Source of the DNA: Vandiemenella viatica
Taxonomy: Eukaryota; Arthropoda; Insecta; Orthoptera; Morabidae
Reading direction: 5' to 3'
Length of the DNA: 64,000 nt
Assembly: GCA_031002005.1 (NCBI GenBank)
Contig: JARYHS010008074.1
Span: 8,812,924-8,876,923 of the forward strand
This document shows, piece by piece, positions 35,368-46,839 of the stretch. The number at the start of each line of letters is the position of its first letter. Position 1 is the first letter of the stretch. The notes below the pieces were generated by a model. It had not been told where the DNA came from, made no database searches, and saw only the letters and a program-made list of their open reading frames with translations. A program made the position numbers and the translations under genes.

Positions 35368-35523
35368 CGAGTGTAGTACGCCCTGGAATGGCATTTGGGT
35401 CCAGCCAGAAAGTAACCCACGACATGACAACCAGAAGTATGCTGGGCACGTAGTAGTCCATCATGTAGAACCCAACCTCACGCTGCAGATCGAAAGCGAT
35501 ACTCAGACTGCTGTAGTTACCGT
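35368..35523 (-). CDS. Cys-loop ligand-gated chloride channel exon: TM1 and start of TM2 (second visible exon)
   Basis: This is a 156-bp minus-strand exon between a TTTCAG acceptor and a CTCG|GTATGT donor, phase 1 at both sides. It encodes GNYSSLSIAFDLQREVGFY, which ends the extracellular domain and includes an N-glycosylation site (NYS), then TM1 (MDYYVPSILLVVMSWVTFWL). DPNAIPGRTTL follows, the intracellular M1-M2 loop and the start of the pore helix. The FxLxRExGFY...YxPS and SWVxFWL patterns are diagnostic of the invertebrate anion-channel branch. The selectivity-filter segment is Pro-Gly-Arg where most family members have Pro-Ala-Arg. The intron after this exon interrupts the pore-lining helix. 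Confidence 0.88.
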
Positions 35524-35639
35524 CTGAAACATCAAATAATATTACCAAAAAGAATTTCACATCATTATTTGGAAATTCATAAGGCTGATAAACATCAGTA
35601 ACGTGATTCTAGAAACCTCTAGGGTACAGACTCATATTA

Positions 35640-36055
35640 TTAATAATATACTAGAGCATAGACTTTAGGAATAGCAGACGGAAGGAAAATTGAAGCATTT
35701 GAAATGGGGTGCTATAGAAGAATGCTAAAAATTAAGTGGACAGACAAAGTCCGAAATGAACGAGTTTTGGAAATGATGGGCGAGGATAGAAGTTTGTTGA
35801 AGAGTCTTACAGAAAGAAAAGACAGGATGGTAGGTCATATTTTAAGACATGCAGTATAGTTTAACTTGTTAGTGGAGGGAACAATCGAAGGTAAGAATGG
35901 AAGTGGAAGACAGGGATTGGAACATATGAAGCAGATAATTGAGGACGTGGGTTGTAGGGGGTATGTAGAGATGAAAAGGTTAGCGCAGGATAGGAAGAGA
36001 TCAAGGATTGCATCAAGAAAATTGAGAGACATACGACAGCAAATATATATATATA
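35640..36055 (+). pseudogene. LINE ORF2 C-terminal fragment
   Basis: The translation ADGRKIEAFEMGCYRRMLKI, then VRNERVLEMMGE and KDRMVGHILRH, and after one stop LVEGTIEGKNGSGRQ and YVEMKRLAQDR, is the typical C-terminal tail found after the RT domain in many insect LINEs. The RT core is missing. It ends in a (TA)n tract. Confidence 0.75.
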
Positions 36056-36065
36056 TATATCTATT

Positions 36066-36107
36066 GGTTTCTAATATATATATATATATATATATTAGAA
36101 ACCACCA
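36066..36107. repeat. Perfect palindrome with (TA)n core
   Basis: TTGGTTTCTAATATATA is followed by the exact mirror TATATATTAGAAACCA. It can form a long cruciform. It may be a microsatellite caught in an inverted duplication. Confidence 0.8.
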
Positions 36108-36659
36108 ACGGGACAAAAGCAAAAACAGGCTGCACTATTATTTTCTTTTTATCTAATTTACAAAAGTTTTTTGAAGGTCATAAAATAATGAGTAAAAATA
36201 ATATCTGAAACCATGTTACACGCTTTACTGCTGGTTCATCTATAAGTTGAAGAATCTACGCTGATTATCGAGAAAAAAACACCCACTCAGCCTTCAGAGG
36301 ACAGACGCACCATTATCCTTTTCACTGCATACAAAATCAAATTGAAGAAATATAGATATAGTTTAAATCCACCAAAAGACTGCTTAGTGACAGAAACGTT
36401 GTGGCATTGCCAAACCCTCCTTCTACTCTGCTAACATGTCTGTTCTCGCCCAGAGCAACAAGAGAGGCCTATGACAGGATATATCGCTTTCCTAATCTAG
36501 TATGAATACAAAAAAGAGTTATTAGTGTTCGAAGGCATTGTGACATTAGTGCTTTGATTGGTATTTGCTGGTTTACGTAACCCACAATAGGGCTAAACCA
36601 AGTCGATAAATGCGGTTATTAATGAGGTATTAGCAAATTACCGTTGCTGCAGACCGGCA

Positions 36660-37660
36660 TTTTAGATTTGAACCTAAAAAAATAATAATGTAGAGCTGAA
36701 ACTTGGCATAGTCGTTCCTAAGAAACAAGTACTGAAAAGTCTCCACCTCTGGGGTGACCGCGACATTGTTTTTTTTTTTTTTTTTTCAGGTCAAACGGTT
36801 TAAAGATGGATTGAGTACCAAATCGGTATAAACTCGTTTTAACATTTAAAATGTCACACTTAGTAACGTTTTATTGCACCCTAGATAATTAGGATAGGCT
36901 AATCACTGCATAAAAGTGTAATACCGGCACTATTATTATTTAAAAGTAAAAGTATAGTCACATTTTATCATCAGGGCAGTAGTAAATACAACCTTTTTAT
37001 TTCAGTATCTCTGCATTGAGGAAAAACTGTCACAGTTACCAGGTCAGGACCTATGATCAAAGTTGTAGTACACACTTTCAGCATTAAAATGGTATATCGT
37101 TCATCCCTCTGTAACATATGGCTGTCGAAATACGCGTTTAAACAAGCACACGAGAGTCAGCGCTGGGCCGAGAAATCCACGCGCCGTTCCCCGGGCATTA
37201 TGGTTACGAACCTGAAATAAAATATAATGTAGACATGAAAATTGGCACAGATGTTATTTACTATCTAAGAAACATGTCTTGAACAGTTTCCATCTCTGAG
37301 GTGTCCTCTTCATAGTCTTATCAGGGAAAAAGATTTCAAGTGGGTCTTAAATGCCATAATCGGTATGAGGCTCTTAAAATATTAGCGTTAGTATCATTTC
37401 ATTACACTATAACTAACTGGGAAGGCTAATTATTGTATGATGGCGTAGTTTTTGGCCCAATTATTGTACGTAAAAAACAACAATAACCACCCTTGCATTT
37501 GATCGTGAAACAGGCACAATACATGACTTATTTTGTAACAAAGTCAAATTTGCTAAAACTATCAAATTTATCAAGACCTATTATCAAAGTTGTAGAAGGC
37601 ACATTCAGCACTGAAATGGCATATTCATGCCACACAACAGTACACCATATTCTCTATGGT
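36660..37660 (+). repeat. Two diverged tandem copies of a ~540-bp unit
   Basis: The unit at about 36670-37130 and the unit at about 37206-37640 share blocks in order. They are: GAACCTRAAA followed by AATGTAGA; CTAAGAAAC followed by TCTCYRAGGTG-type sequence; TCAAAGTTGTAG; and a CATTCAGCA-T-AAATGG segment. Similarity is moderate, so the duplication is old. No coding capacity is recognised. Confidence 0.55.
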
Positions 37661-38781
37661 TATTATTCACTGCCATTGGAACCTGACTCGCAGGGTTACG
37701 CAACTGTGCGTTGCAGCCCCCCCCCCCCCTCCCTGCCTTAATTTACCATTTTAAATCAGAGAGCAGAAACGAGGGATACTGATTGTGGAGTACTGGAGTA
37801 GTTTTACTTATGCCCGTGTAAGAATACATGCAGAACTAGTCACTATTAATTGCTTACGATCTCTCTCCCAACATTCCTCATTTACTTGACAGAGAATATC
37901 TCACACCCATAATAGGCTGCGTTAACCAATACAGCTTATTAACGACAAATGCTACGCCACATCCTTTCTTACATAAGATTATAAATATCGCTGTTCACCT
38001 TTAGTTTAAAAAAATATATAAACCCGTGTAAACTTATCCAAAAAGAGAATGCAAATAAATATAAGTCTAGGTAATCTTAATTGCATAAATATTATGAATA
38101 TAATCCCACATAATCAAAAACACGTAAAATTACCAATATAAACCATAGTATAAAGTCATACTAAAACTCAAAAATCACCATATAAGCCTCGAATGTAGGA
38201 AACGACTGATTTGAAACTTGTGGCATATAATGTAACAAAATTTATCAATTAAATTGATTTGGTTGGTTGTAAATCGCAATAAAACACTTTAATTGTGTGT
38301 TTAAGCAAGTATTTTGACAAATACTACAAAGCTTTATTAAGTTACTAAGTATCAGACATTGTGGTTCGCAGACCGTTAGTTCACACCCCAAATGGGCAAG
38401 AACAAGAAATTGCGTTTACAATCGATAACATGGTGTTTCGGAAGTAAGCACCATTTTTGTTCGAAATTGGTCCCCTGATTCCAAATATGACTTTCATTTT
38501 TATATATATGATCTAGATTTTAAGCTATGTAACATCCATATGTTATATATTAGGTGTCAGTCAAAGTGAATGATGTTTACAAGTGTATGCCTGTGAGTGA
38601 CAGGCCGTATGTTTCCTTTCATTCTAACTTCGAAATATGGCGCGCATGGTGATTAATCGGAGTCGTGTTTAACTTCGCTGCATATCTGGAATTCAATTTT
38701 CATAGTAGTTTACCACAGTCACTAATCAGAGCAACGAAGCTCACTCACTCCCAATCCATATTTTTGTAAGGTTATTATGTA
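37661..38781. other. Intronic DNA, no gene recognised
   Basis: The sequence is AT-rich with a short C run near 37725. The short frames lack motifs. Confidence 0.45.
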
Positions 38782-39625
38782 CTAGCTTCTAGCCCGTCAA
38801 AAATGACGGTTTGAACGCCATATTCTGGCAATTCATTTTATTATTATTATTATTTTGCAGTTGGTTAATTATACGGGATTGTTATTAGATAATGCTAGTG
38901 GCCTTGATTTGATAATGTTCTACACAGCAATACAGTAGTAACTTCTACTGAATTAATGAGGGCGGATGTATAAAACCAATAAAATGAAAAATAAATTAGG
39001 AACCCAGAAACTTTTGCTATCCATGTAATATCAGTTTTATTCCTAGTCCAGGCACACTTCAGCACGATAGGTACGAACTACGTTCACCTGCATTTATTAA
39101 TACCTTCGGTAACTTGGCGCATATGAAAGCAGTTTAATTGGTTTGTAAAACTCATTTCAGAGTGAATTACGCTGTAATCAAATGTGTCGGTGGGCTTTCT
39201 GGTCAACTTAACGACAACCCTCCATTAATATTGCTTTCGAAAATCATAACTTCAACTACTCTCAAATACTGTAGTCAATCGCAAGACATATTGTTTTTAA
39301 GCAGTCATTCCGTTGTAATACAGCCTGTAGACTACCATTATTTTCAAGCAGATTAGGTTGTAATACATCCTGGACGGGCATAATATAGTTAAATGTACTA
39401 CGGAAAATATTTCTACAGGATTCTTGTATTTTACCACAGCAATTCCTGGCAGAATCGCGATCTCCAGTAATACCGATTTATTCATATTATTTTACTTTAA
39501 ATGACGGGAAGTATAATATCAAAAACGGATAACTAACATTTATCTGAATGATATATTTCGTGATTCGTACATTTCGTGTAAACTTCCTTTGAGTTTTTAA
39601 TAAACTTCATCGTTTCTTATCTCCG

Positions 39626-39676
<51 letters not shown>

Positions 39677-40648
39677 AAAAAAATATATCGTAGGTTGTGT
39701 TTTAACCTCGTACTCATTATGATACAGGTAATATAACGTACACATACAATATCCTTCTCCTTACATGAATTTTTGCATCTGTTTGTCGTAGATAAATAAA
39801 AAGCAATATGTAAATTTAAACGAACGTACTAATTATAACTTTGTGTCACATAATTGCCTCGCATTAATTTTTTTCCCTGCTCTCCGTATTTCTAATATCT
39901 CTGCTCACTGCTATTTTGTGGCAATAATATCGTTGTTGTATTCCGAGTGTCATATCGCTTATACTGTAAATAGTCATAACCTTGACTGTTTAAATCTAAT
40001 CAAAAGTTTATATTAAATCTCATTTAATAGTTAACACATGTATAAAAAATTAATGGCATCATATATAATGGTAGTAAGAATTTATTCTGGAAAAGGTTAT
40101 AAGGAGAAACGAATTAGTCATTTTTAATGATATCTTTTGTTATATGAATACGTTACCCCGGTTAGATTATCAGAGTATTTGGTTAGGATTTTGCATAAAT
40201 AAATTCATTTTACTTAAGATCACGTAGACTATAATTTCGAAAACGGATAACTGTTATTTATTTGACCAATACATCATTACGTTTCTCCGAGTTTTAAATA
40301 AACTTCACAGTTTCTTATCGTCTGCCGAAAGAATCTTAGGTTATGGTTTAACCTAGGGCTTATAACTGACAGATAAAAGAGCGTAAATATTGAATCCCTT
40401 CTCCTTACATGAATTTTGGCGTATAACTGATACAAATAATATAACATAAACATCAAACACCATTCTCCTTACACGAGTTTCTGCATCTAACTGTAGTAAA
40501 TAAACAAAATGCGACATCAAGGAAGGAATACAATATGGTGGCTGTTGATTGGCGAGTGACGGCTGTCACGTGACCGTTCTGTAACCAATCAGTGTAGCAG
40601 CTATAGACGACGCACGCAGACGCCACGTTAGCGTTTTATATAATAGGA
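38782..40648 (-). mobile_element. Non-autonomous Helitron (1867 bp) with canonical 3' hairpin
   Basis: On the minus strand it starts TCCTATTATATAAAACGC after an A and ends CCGTCA-TTTT-TGACGG-GCTAGAAG-CTAG before a T. That is a perfect 6-bp stem with a 4-base loop, eight bases before the CTAG terminus. This is the textbook Helitron 3' structure. The interior contains diverged internal repeats (CTCCTTACATGAATTTTTGCAT and variants near 39755, 40402 and 40470) and a long poly-A run. No Rep/helicase gene is present. Confidence 0.82.
39628..39674 (+). repeat. Poly-A run of about 47 bases
   Basis: The A tract lies inside the Helitron and is followed by a short A/T-rich piece. No TSD or coding body shows it to be a retrogene tail. 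Confidence 0.85.
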
Positions 40649-41330
40649 TGTATATATGTACCCACGGCAGAAAGGGGTACTAAGTTGAAAAAAAAAAAAA
40701 ATTAAAAATACAAATGGGTTAATTAAGAGAGCTGAAAAGTTTTCTGTTAATCTAATGCGATAATCACAAAAATGCAATAATACTGTAAGACAACAAAAGA
40801 AGAATATTTTTATTTTCCAAAAACAGAAAATGATGTCATTTGCCCCATTCTGCCCCTGGTATGAGGGTAGGGGTAAATAATCACGAAAACAAATAAAACT
40901 AGTGGAAAAACGGAAAAAATAAGTTTGCTCTATATTTACTTGGTATTAAGTGATTACAAAGATTAACCTCTGGTATTCTTAAGCCTATTGAAAAAATTCA
41001 AACACTACACAGCCTTTTCATCTTCCCTCTCTAATGGCTTGCGCGAATTCCGTGCCCATTTTTGCACATGAACATAGAGACCCAACCTTCAACTGAATTA
41101 GAGTAAAATTCACGGCAAAGTAAACATGCACAGTCAGAACAATCCTCAGAAACACACTCATTTGTTTGGGTTCTCTCTTAAGCTCTTTCGATTTTCAATT
41201 TATCTTCAGGCACGCTGTCCTGTTCCGCTGTTAATTTTATTCTCTTTCTTATTTAGTTTTATGGCTGCTTTTTCTTCTTTAAATATTTTGTTTTTTAATC
41301 TTTTCCCTTAATAGCGGCTTCTAACACTTT
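40649..41330. other. Noncoding DNA, no gene recognised
   Basis: The sequence is A-rich and T-rich with no motif-bearing frame. Confidence 0.45.
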
Positions 41331-41334
41331 TTGT

Positions 41335-41480
41335 ATGGGGAGTCTGTTAAGAAATGGTCTTCTCCCTCTTCCGATTGTTCGGCTTCTAGGAAAAATTCTC
41401 GGCTTCATCGGTGATCGAACCCCGGTCCTCCGTGGCGTAGTGAGACGCTCTACCGCCTGAGCTACACGGCAGCACGAAAA
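41335..41480 (-). mobile_element. tRNA-derived SINE head
   Basis: On the minus strand GTGTAGCTCAGGCGGTAGAGCG is an excellent D-arm/A-box, followed by GGGGTTCGATCACC as B box. Acceptor and T stems do not pair well, and the sequence continues into a C/T-rich body, so it is a SINE rather than a working tRNA gene. Confidence 0.65.
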
Positions 41481-41573
41481 TAATAAAAATTGAAAAATAT
41501 AGACCTGAAGTGTGACAAGAGCTTCAGCTCTACAACAGCATGCCGTAGACCCTAGCCAGAGGAATTATATGTA

Positions 41574-42173
41574 AAGGGTGTTACAAAAAGGTACGGCCAA
41601 ACTTTCAGGAAACATTCCTCACACACAAACAAAGAAAATATGTTATGTGGACATGTGTCCGGAAACGCTTACTTTCCATGTTAGAGCTCATTTTATTACT
41701 TCTCTTCAAATCACATTAAACATGGAATGGAAACACACAGCAACAGAATGTACCAGCGTGACTTCAAACACTATGTTACAGGAAATGTTCAAAATGTCCT
41801 CCGTTAGCGAGGATACATGCATCCACCCTCCGTCGCATGGAATCCCTGATGCGCTGATGCAGCCCTGGAGAATGGCGTATTGTATCACAGCCGTCCACAG
41901 TACGAGCACGAAGAGTCTCTACATTTGGTACCGGGGTTGCGTAGACAAGGGCTTCCAAATACCCCCATAAATGGAATTCAAGAGGGTTGAGGTCAGGAGA
42001 GCGTGGGGGCCATGGAATTGGTCCGCCTCTATCAATCCATCGGCTCCATGAGCTCTAACATGAAAAGTAAGCGTTTCCGGACACTTGTCCACATAACATA
42101 TTTTCTTTGTTGGTGTGTGAGGAATGTTTCCTGAAACTCAGAAAGTTTGGCCGTACGTTTTTGTAACACCCTG
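41574..42173 (-). mobile_element. Internally deleted mariner derivative (600 bp) with ~125-bp terminal repeats
   Basis: The left end AAGGGTGTTACAAAAAGGTACGGCC and right end GGCCGTACGTTTTTGTAACACCCTG are inverted repeats that continue for about 125 bp (41574-41700 and 42048-42173). TA flanks both ends. The interior keeps only the last part of a transposase on the minus strand. Confidence 0.87.
41774..42045 (-). pseudogene. Mariner transposase C-terminal remnant (~90 codons)
   Basis: The minus-strand translation contains RWIDRGGPIPWPPRSPDLN, then PLEFHLWGYL, then VYATPVPNVETLRART, and ends GGHFEHFL before a stop. SPDLNPLEFHLWGYL carries the third catalytic position region of the DDE/D fold. 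The first two catalytic Asp regions are deleted, so the piece is not functional. Confidence 0.85.
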
Positions 42174-42339
42174 TATATATGAAGGGTAACGGGGAAGGAC
42201 TGGCATAGTCAATTTTTCCGCAAAGTTGAGATTATAACAGACAGTTTGTAACTGTGATACCATTCAAGCAAGAGAGAGCATAGTGCCTGAGTCATAACAG
42301 CAAAAAGATTGGAGCTGACGGGGAATAACGATCAGTCCC

Positions 42340-42957
42340 CACGCACCGTCTGTCAAGAATGATCAAGGTCACGTGGTCAATGACGTAGTTTTTGCAATAC
42401 GAGGTCACTCATATATGGAGGGTGACAAGGATATGAATCTTCTCAATGCTAAATCTTACATCGAGACACCCAATGACTTGATGGACGTCATCAGAAATAG
42501 CAGAGTCAAACCAACGGTCACCAATTGTGCCACAGACGTCAAATTTGAAACTTGAACAGACTATTTATCTCGGATTTATGTCAAAAAAGTGCCCTATGCC
42601 CACACGGCCAATAACAATTTTAAAGGTTGACGAAAAGGAGACTAGATTCGTTATCCACAAGGAAAACTATTTTGGAAGCTACTTAAAGTCTCTTTTTGCA
42701 GGGAAACAAGGCACAGGAAGCACGAAACCATGAAAATCATCGAAACAAAGTGAACCAACCGTACTAAGAGAACTATACAATGGACAACTGCCCCTGATAC
42801 CATCAAAATTGAAGGACCTATTACATTTAAAACACTTATTGACCAATCCCGATTCTCAAGCATTCTACGATTCGCTGGTTCCTGCCCTTGATTTGGATGA
42901 ACCAGACGAAGTTGATTCTGATTACGCAGACGACCCACCAGTTGATACTACCCCATA
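42340..42957 (+). pseudogene. Decayed transposase- or host-gene-like coding remnant
   Basis: Three frames in succession look coding: FAIRGHSYMEGDKDMNLL near 42389, then MPTRPITILKVDEKETRF near 42596, then LPLIPSKLKDLLHLKHLL near 42790 ending with an acidic DEPDEVDSDYADD tail and a stop at 42957. The RGHSYMEGDKDM block and the acidic end resemble a large family of uncharacterised insect proteins with transposase-derived features, from memory. Two or more frameshifts show it is broken. The alternative is an unrelated cellular pseudogene. Confidence 0.45.
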
Positions 42958-43198
42958 AGTGGCAAAAACGATCAAGGATCTTCTTGTTTTGAAAATTTTG
43001 TGTTCTTGTCCCATCCATTTAATGTCATTTTTTATTGCAGATTATAAAATAAATGATATATTAATATAAACAAAACTTAAAATATATTTTAATACCTGTT
43101 TTTCAGTAATTTATTCGACTTGGAAATTAGAAAATTGAATTTCGGAAATTGTGATATGTGGGACTATGATCGTTCTTCCCCCTGGCCCTTAATATATA

Positions 43199-43927
43199 TC
43201 TATACTAATATTATAAATGCGAAAGTATCTCTGTCTGTCTGTCGGTCTGTTTTTTACGTATCTTGGGCCAAATGGCTACTCCACTCGTGATGAAATTTGA
43301 CAAGGAGATGCTATTTGCCATTAGGATGGATATGGGATACCATATTATGTATAAAAAAGAACATATTGTCATTAAATTATGAAAACTATCTAAACTGTGA
43401 AACACAAACAAAATGCGTAATATTAGGGACCAATAGCTCCGTAGCGCTGTGCTAAGGTGCTTGCTTCTTAAGATAAGTCCCGTATGCTTTGGGTTCAAAC
43501 CCCACTGGGAAGAAAAATTATTATGAATTGTTTTTTATAGTTTGAGCAAAGCCTAGGATTTTGTAGTAAGGATACCATGTTATCATGTTTTGTCAAATCT
43601 GTATATTGGTTCCACAGGCAGTTTTTGAGTGAGCTAGACTAATAATATTATATTTGCGAAAGTAAGTCTCTGTCTTTTTTTTTTTAAATAATGTTTTGAC
43701 GGCTATATGTGTATACCAATATACCAAAATACTTTGTAACTTTAGGACCAAAATAGGATAATTTTTTCCAATATGAATAAATGAGATAGGCTCCATGGTA
43801 GAATCGTATATCGATAGCGTTCCCGTCATATTATGCCGACATAACATAAGCAACTTTCAGCTTTGTGTATTCAATTCTAGCAATCAAACTCTAAATCCAT
43901 GCGTACGAAGTCGCAGGTAATGGCTAG
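43199..43927 (+). mobile_element. Non-autonomous Helitron (729 bp)
   Basis: It begins TCTATACTAATATTATAAATGCGAAAG-type sequence after an A and ends with TGCG-loop-CGCA about ten bases before CTAG, followed by T. Polymer-like CTGTCTGTCTGT follows the head. The head and the AAGTCGC...CTAG tail match a widespread arthropod repeat that I know from memory. A tRNA-like segment lies inside at 43430-43515. It abuts the large palindrome across a (TA)n tract of about 20 bp. Confidence 0.75.
43430..43515 (+). mobile_element. tRNA-like SINE head inside a Helitron
   Basis: ATAGCTCCGTAGCGCTGTGCTAAGGTGCTTG is followed by GGGTTCAAACCCC, a strong B box/T arm. The A-box part is diverged. It is best read as a SINE insertion or a captured tRNA-like segment. 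Confidence 0.5.
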
Positions 43928-44784
43928 TATATATATATATATATATCTATATGTAATACCTGTTTTCACGGACAAAAGATCTTAAGCCGGCCCCGGAAGA
44001 GACTCCACTCGTCCGCGTGACGTCACAGTTGCATGGCGGTAAATTCTAATGGACCAATCAGCGTTCACGTCACAAGATGGCGGATCGTTAGTTCATTTGG
44101 TGGCCGCTAAGGGGACAGCACTGGCCGGGTTTGCGCAAACGACTGTTCCTTGACCGGCCGCCCAGATGACAGCATCTCCCAAGGGTTTAATTTCTTTGGG
44201 CGCAGACATTCCACTCCCCCAGGAGAGTGAAAGCTAGCGGGGGAATACCGCCGTCCGGGCCGTGTTTACACATGTGCACTCGCCTGCAAATATATCCTCA
44301 ACACGCACGTGACGTCAGCACTCTGGAATTCGGTCCGATGGTGTGCTAGGTGAATTTCTGTTCTGGAATGCGAACGTTGCGACAGGTGTAGACTTGCTCG
44401 GCCGAGGCATCGGGCGTTTTGGCCTTGCATAACATAGTATCCCGGTTTCCGATAGATGGCGCGGCATGCATCATTTCACAACGCGATAGGTATTTAAGAG
44501 AAGTATTTCAGGTATTCCTGCCTGCTATCTGTCTGCTATTATCGGTATATATATGTGACAAGTATTTCGAAACCATGGAGTTATTCCCGACGTTCAGAAA
44601 TATTAAGGTATTTCCGTTTGCCCAGCGACAAGCAGAGTCCATTATCTCTTGCGAAAGCTCTGTACACAGCAAGGTGCAAATATTTTCGTCGGTTCTGTGT
44701 CGTGAAATATACTTAAGCTTAAATCATTACAATTTTAATAAAAACAAAAAAAAGTCCACATTAAAACGATCTCGGTAGTGTTGG

Positions 44785-44840
44785 GGCTACAGTGCCGAAG
44801 GTCACCGGTTCTAGTCCGGCCGCGGTGTTTAAGTGTTTTG
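44785..44840 (+). mobile_element. tRNA-derived SINE piece in left arm
   Basis: A CTCGGTAGTGTTGGGGCTAC segment and a CCGGTTCTAGTCCGGCC B-box/T-arm hairpin identify it. Its mirror copy is at about 55185-55245 in the right arm. Confidence 0.6.
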
Positions 44841-45062
44841 TGATATTATTGAAAAAGCCGTACCAACTCCTCAAAGTTACGTAATTTCCACACCTAGAGA
44901 GTATGGCGCCAGCTTACTTTGTTATAATTGAATAAAAAATAAGTTGAAAAGCATAAATTTTTCCTTTAAAATACGTTTACTTTCGATATGGAAAAAGACC
45001 ATCATAAACTCAGCAAAGTGGAAAGATATAAATTCTATGTGCACCTGCTTTCATGAAATTAT

Positions 45063-45262
45063 TTAGCGTTCTGGCCTTGCATTCGGAAGGACGGCGGTTC
45101 GAATCCCCCGTCCGGGCATCCAGATTTGGGTTTTCCATGGTTTCCCCCAGGTGAATGCGGGGATGCTTCCTTCAAAAGGACATGGCCGAATTCCTTGCCC
45201 CCCCTTCCTTTACCCGTCTCTAAAGACCACGTTGTTAGAGAGACGTTAAAAAGTAAAAAAAA
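45063..45262 (+). mobile_element. SINE family 1, 5'-truncated, in left arm
   Basis: The sequence TTAGCGTTCTGGCC...GGCGGTTCGAATCCCCC and the body match the SINE at 8284-8527. It ends in a short poly-A-like tract near 45260. The same truncated copy occupies the mirror position at 54755-54950, so it was present before the arms were duplicated or was copied between them. Confidence 0.85.
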
Positions 45263-46570
45263 AATGAAATTATTGTGATAAAGTATAGCAATACCACACA
45301 TTCATTATTCCTTTCAAAATTCGTAGCCTCAAAAGCCCATCAATGGGTGAAATCCTTTCATTGAAACCGACAGATATTCACCAACGAAGGTAGGGAAAAC
45401 CATAAATTCCGTTCATCGAAGCAGGCAAACATTAATAATTAATTCACCGACGAAGAGACTTGAAACGAACTCACTTTCGCACATCATGTTGGATTCATTA
45501 TGAACAATATACTATAATATAGCTCACGAGTGTCACCTACATTCCGTGTATTTTAAAGGATGTATTAAATTAGGGGTAATGAAACAGACCGAGAACACAG
45601 ACACTTTTTGAACTCAAAGAGGTATTGAAGGGGTTTAGTGATTTATGTAAGTATAACCTCGATGATTTAAAAGCCGCTAAAATAAAGCAAAGTTGTCGAT
45701 TTGAAAACCAGTTTCTTTCCCTACAGACATTTCTGAAGTGATTACATGATGTCAAACCAATCAGGCTGTAATTTCTTGCAATCCTATTTCTCAACCCGGT
45801 CTTTGGACAAGTGCCGGCTCCTACTTATTGTCTTTTACGCACTATTCCTAATTCTTTCACCAAGTTCCACCCCTAGCCTCATCGCCAACGTACCCACAGC
45901 ACTTCCCGAAACCTCCTTCTGTTTTCCAATGATTCCCACTCCAATCCCAGATCAGTTACCTTTTTTTTCGTGCGTTAAAGTAAACCAAAACCTCATACAG
46001 TCTTCTCCTAAACAGTAGCAGGGATTCCAAGCTCACTTAAGGTGGTTCTACTGCAGTTTTCCAGGAAAATTCCCCCCTTTTCCAGGAAATTATTTTTCAA
46101 TAAATCAGGACCCAGGGGAGTTCTCCATTCGGCTTAAATCTTCCCATCTAACGCCAACCTTCGGATTCAGGACCAAGTGTGACATTTGATTGTAATTGCA
46201 TGCTTTGTTCAAGTAACCACGATAAAGTTACCATAATGCTCTTAGCTAACTTGGTCATCAAACAGACATCATAACCCACATTTTCATAGAAGATCCCCAC
46301 ACATCGACAAGTATCCAAACGTCACCATAGGTTCTATTACGCCTAAGACAGTGCTCACACCTGAACTGTCATAAATTGTTAGGTCAAAGTGGGTGTTTGG
46401 ATATTTTATCCACTCAGACTTCATCACTTAAAGTCTAGTGCGAGATTGTGGTCATGGTCAACTTAGGCTCCATACACCACTCTGAATTATTGCACCAATA
46501 TCCATTCTAACACCATTATACACCACATACAGCCCCTCAACACTCTTCCTATCTTCCAATGACATCCATC

Positions 46571-46753
46571 CTACACCACACAAGCAATGGTCTGACTGTG
46601 GGTTTGTACCCAAGTCCTTCGCTTCTCTGGTACATCACCCCTCTCTGTTAAATGATTTTTATTTAGTGAGAAACACAATTCGTATGCCAACACAAACGGC
46701 AGTAAACTGTAAAGAGCACATCGAAATAGGAGATTGCCTAAGCCCTGAAACAA
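46571..46753 (-). other. 60-codon frame conserved between palindrome arms (left copy)
   Basis: The predicted peptide is identical to that at 52690-52872, with a hydrophobic middle (CALYSLLPFVLAYELCFSL) and a basic second half. Because the surrounding noncoding DNA is also nearly identical between the arms, the identity does not prove selection. I do not recognise the peptide. Confidence 0.3.
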
Positions 46754-46839
46754 TGGTTAGAAGCACACGTTGATGGTGAGCATAATTCTATAACCATATA
46801 TTTTAGACTCAAATCCACAGAGGAATGACACACGCACAC

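Noticed and set aside
39628..39674. Poly-A run as a processed pseudogene tail
   Set aside because: No gene body precedes it and no target duplication is visible. It lies inside a Helitron.
41390..41475. Possible functional tRNA gene
   Set aside because: A and B boxes are good, but acceptor and T stems pair poorly and the sequence continues into a SINE-like body.
43430..43515. Possible functional tRNA gene inside a Helitron
   Set aside because: Only the T arm is convincing; the D and anticodon arms do not fold into a tRNA.
44015..44340. CRE (TGACGTCA) and CCAAT motifs at the palindrome ends as a virus-type promoter
   Set aside because: The motifs are real, but without an associated gene or transcript they are not enough to call a promoter or a viral terminal repeat.
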